The notes under the pieces were generated by a model that did not search any database, was not told where the DNA came from, and was given only the letters and a program-made list of their open reading frames with translations. The position numbers and the translations under genes were made by a program. A stretch of DNA of 32,125 nt, from NCBI GenBank assembly GCA_038213835.1, contig JBBQSN010000014.1:1-32125 (forward strand), written 5' to 3'. Shown piece by piece: positions 31,856 to 32,125 of this stretch. Positions within the stretch are counted from its first letter, which is position 1. Each line of letters begins with the position of its first letter. This stretch comes from JBBQSN01 sp038213835. Lineage in GTDB: Bacteria > Actinomycetota > Actinomycetes > Actinomycetales > CAWJMD01.

Positions 31856-32125
31856 TCAGGTCCAGGTCAGCTCGCTGAGGCTGGTCGGGTCGGTGACGAC
31901 GGCCTCGGCGACCTCGCCCAGACGGCGGTGGTTGGTCCGGGCGTAGGTGCGCAGCAGCTCGAAGGCCTCGTCGACGCCGGTGTGCCGCATCCGGGCCAGA
32001 GCGCCCTTGGCCTGCTCGATCACGACCCGGCTGTTCAGCGCACCCTGCAGCTGCTCGGTGAGGAGCTGGGCGCGTCGGGCGGCGCGCTCCTGCAGCAGCC
32101 CGATGGTGGCGATGTCGGCGAGGGC
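31856..32125 (-). CDS. ANTAR-domain transcription antiterminator (5' end outside window)
   Basis: The minus strand from the window edge to a TGA at 31856-31858 gives 89 residues of a C-terminal ANTAR domain: LQGALNSRVVIEQAKGALARMRHTGVDEAFELLRTYARTNHRRLGEVAEAVV. ANTAR domains bind paired RNA hairpins and prevent transcription termination; in actinobacteria they usually follow a GAF sensor domain. The sensor part would lie beyond position 32125, so the input signal cannot be seen. The sequence upstream of the domain (LLQERAARRAQLLTEQL) is a coiled linker typical of GAF-ANTAR proteins. Confidence 0.88.
   Translation of the reverse strand, partial: ALADIATIGLLQERAARRAQLLTEQLQGALNSRVVIEQAKGALARMRHTGVDEAFELLRTYARTNHRRLGEVAEAVVTDPTSLSELTWT

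Overview
The window is a stretch of high-GC actinobacterial chromosome with very dense coding. No rRNA, tRNA, CRISPR array or insertion sequence could be recognised. The gene set fits a Nocardioides-like member of the Propionibacteriales: a DUF222/HNH protein, an actinobacterial hisN-type phosphatase, crotonyl-CoA carboxylase/reductase, a DUF6131 mini-protein, an ANTAR regulator, and start codons sitting 6-8 bases after TANNNT boxes. That placement is an inference from gene content only.

Layout. 1-1766 (minus): an ornithine-cyclodeaminase-family reductase (cut by the window edge) and a proline-racemase-family enzyme, overlapping by 4 bases, probably for hydroxyproline or proline use. A perfect 15-bp palindrome lies between them and a divergent flavoprotein disulfide oxidoreductase (1873-3339), which is followed by a GyrI-like protein. 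3991-8000: DNA polymerase IV with an extra C-terminal domain, an NAD(P)-binding protein, a spermidine-synthase-like methyltransferase-fold protein and an APH-type phosphotransferase. 8134-9697: a DEAD-box RNA helicase with a long leader and a 21-bp-stem terminator. 9723-14849: small membrane or stress-type proteins (DUF6131, PsiE-like, an unknown membrane protein, DUF2231), the histidinol-phosphatase-like gene, three small conserved minus-strand genes and an alpha/beta hydrolase.

14869-20584: an AI-2E-family exporter, then an acyl-CoA module. Methylmalonyl-CoA epimerase and crotonyl-CoA carboxylase/reductase (minus) stand back to back with thiolase and a MeaB-type GTPase (plus). Together these can join two acetyl-CoA, reductively carboxylate the resulting C4 unit, epimerise methyl- or ethylmalonyl-CoA, and protect the B12-dependent mutase, which is not in the window. 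20611-25712 (minus): an unknown protein, a UvrA-like ABC ATPase and a DUF222/HNH endonuclease with a LexA-like box just before its start. 25867-28811: a thiamine-binding-type protein, a GNAT acetyltransferase and a secreted beta-propeller protein. 29003-31838: a probable operon of a two-helix membrane protein, a lipoprotein and a CnoX-like thioredoxin/TPR protein without the active-site cysteines. A partial ANTAR regulator ends the window.

I see no clearly new multi-gene defence or biosynthetic system. The points most worth a second look are local: a 252-bp tail-to-tail gene overlap, a 14-bp tandem repeat that supplies a stop codon and a hairpin, an SOS-like box, adjoining 18-bp repeats across a gene junction, and enzymes with changed key residues (the proline-racemase-family enzyme, the MeaB-type GTPase, the lipoamide-dehydrogenase-family enzyme and the CnoX-like protein).
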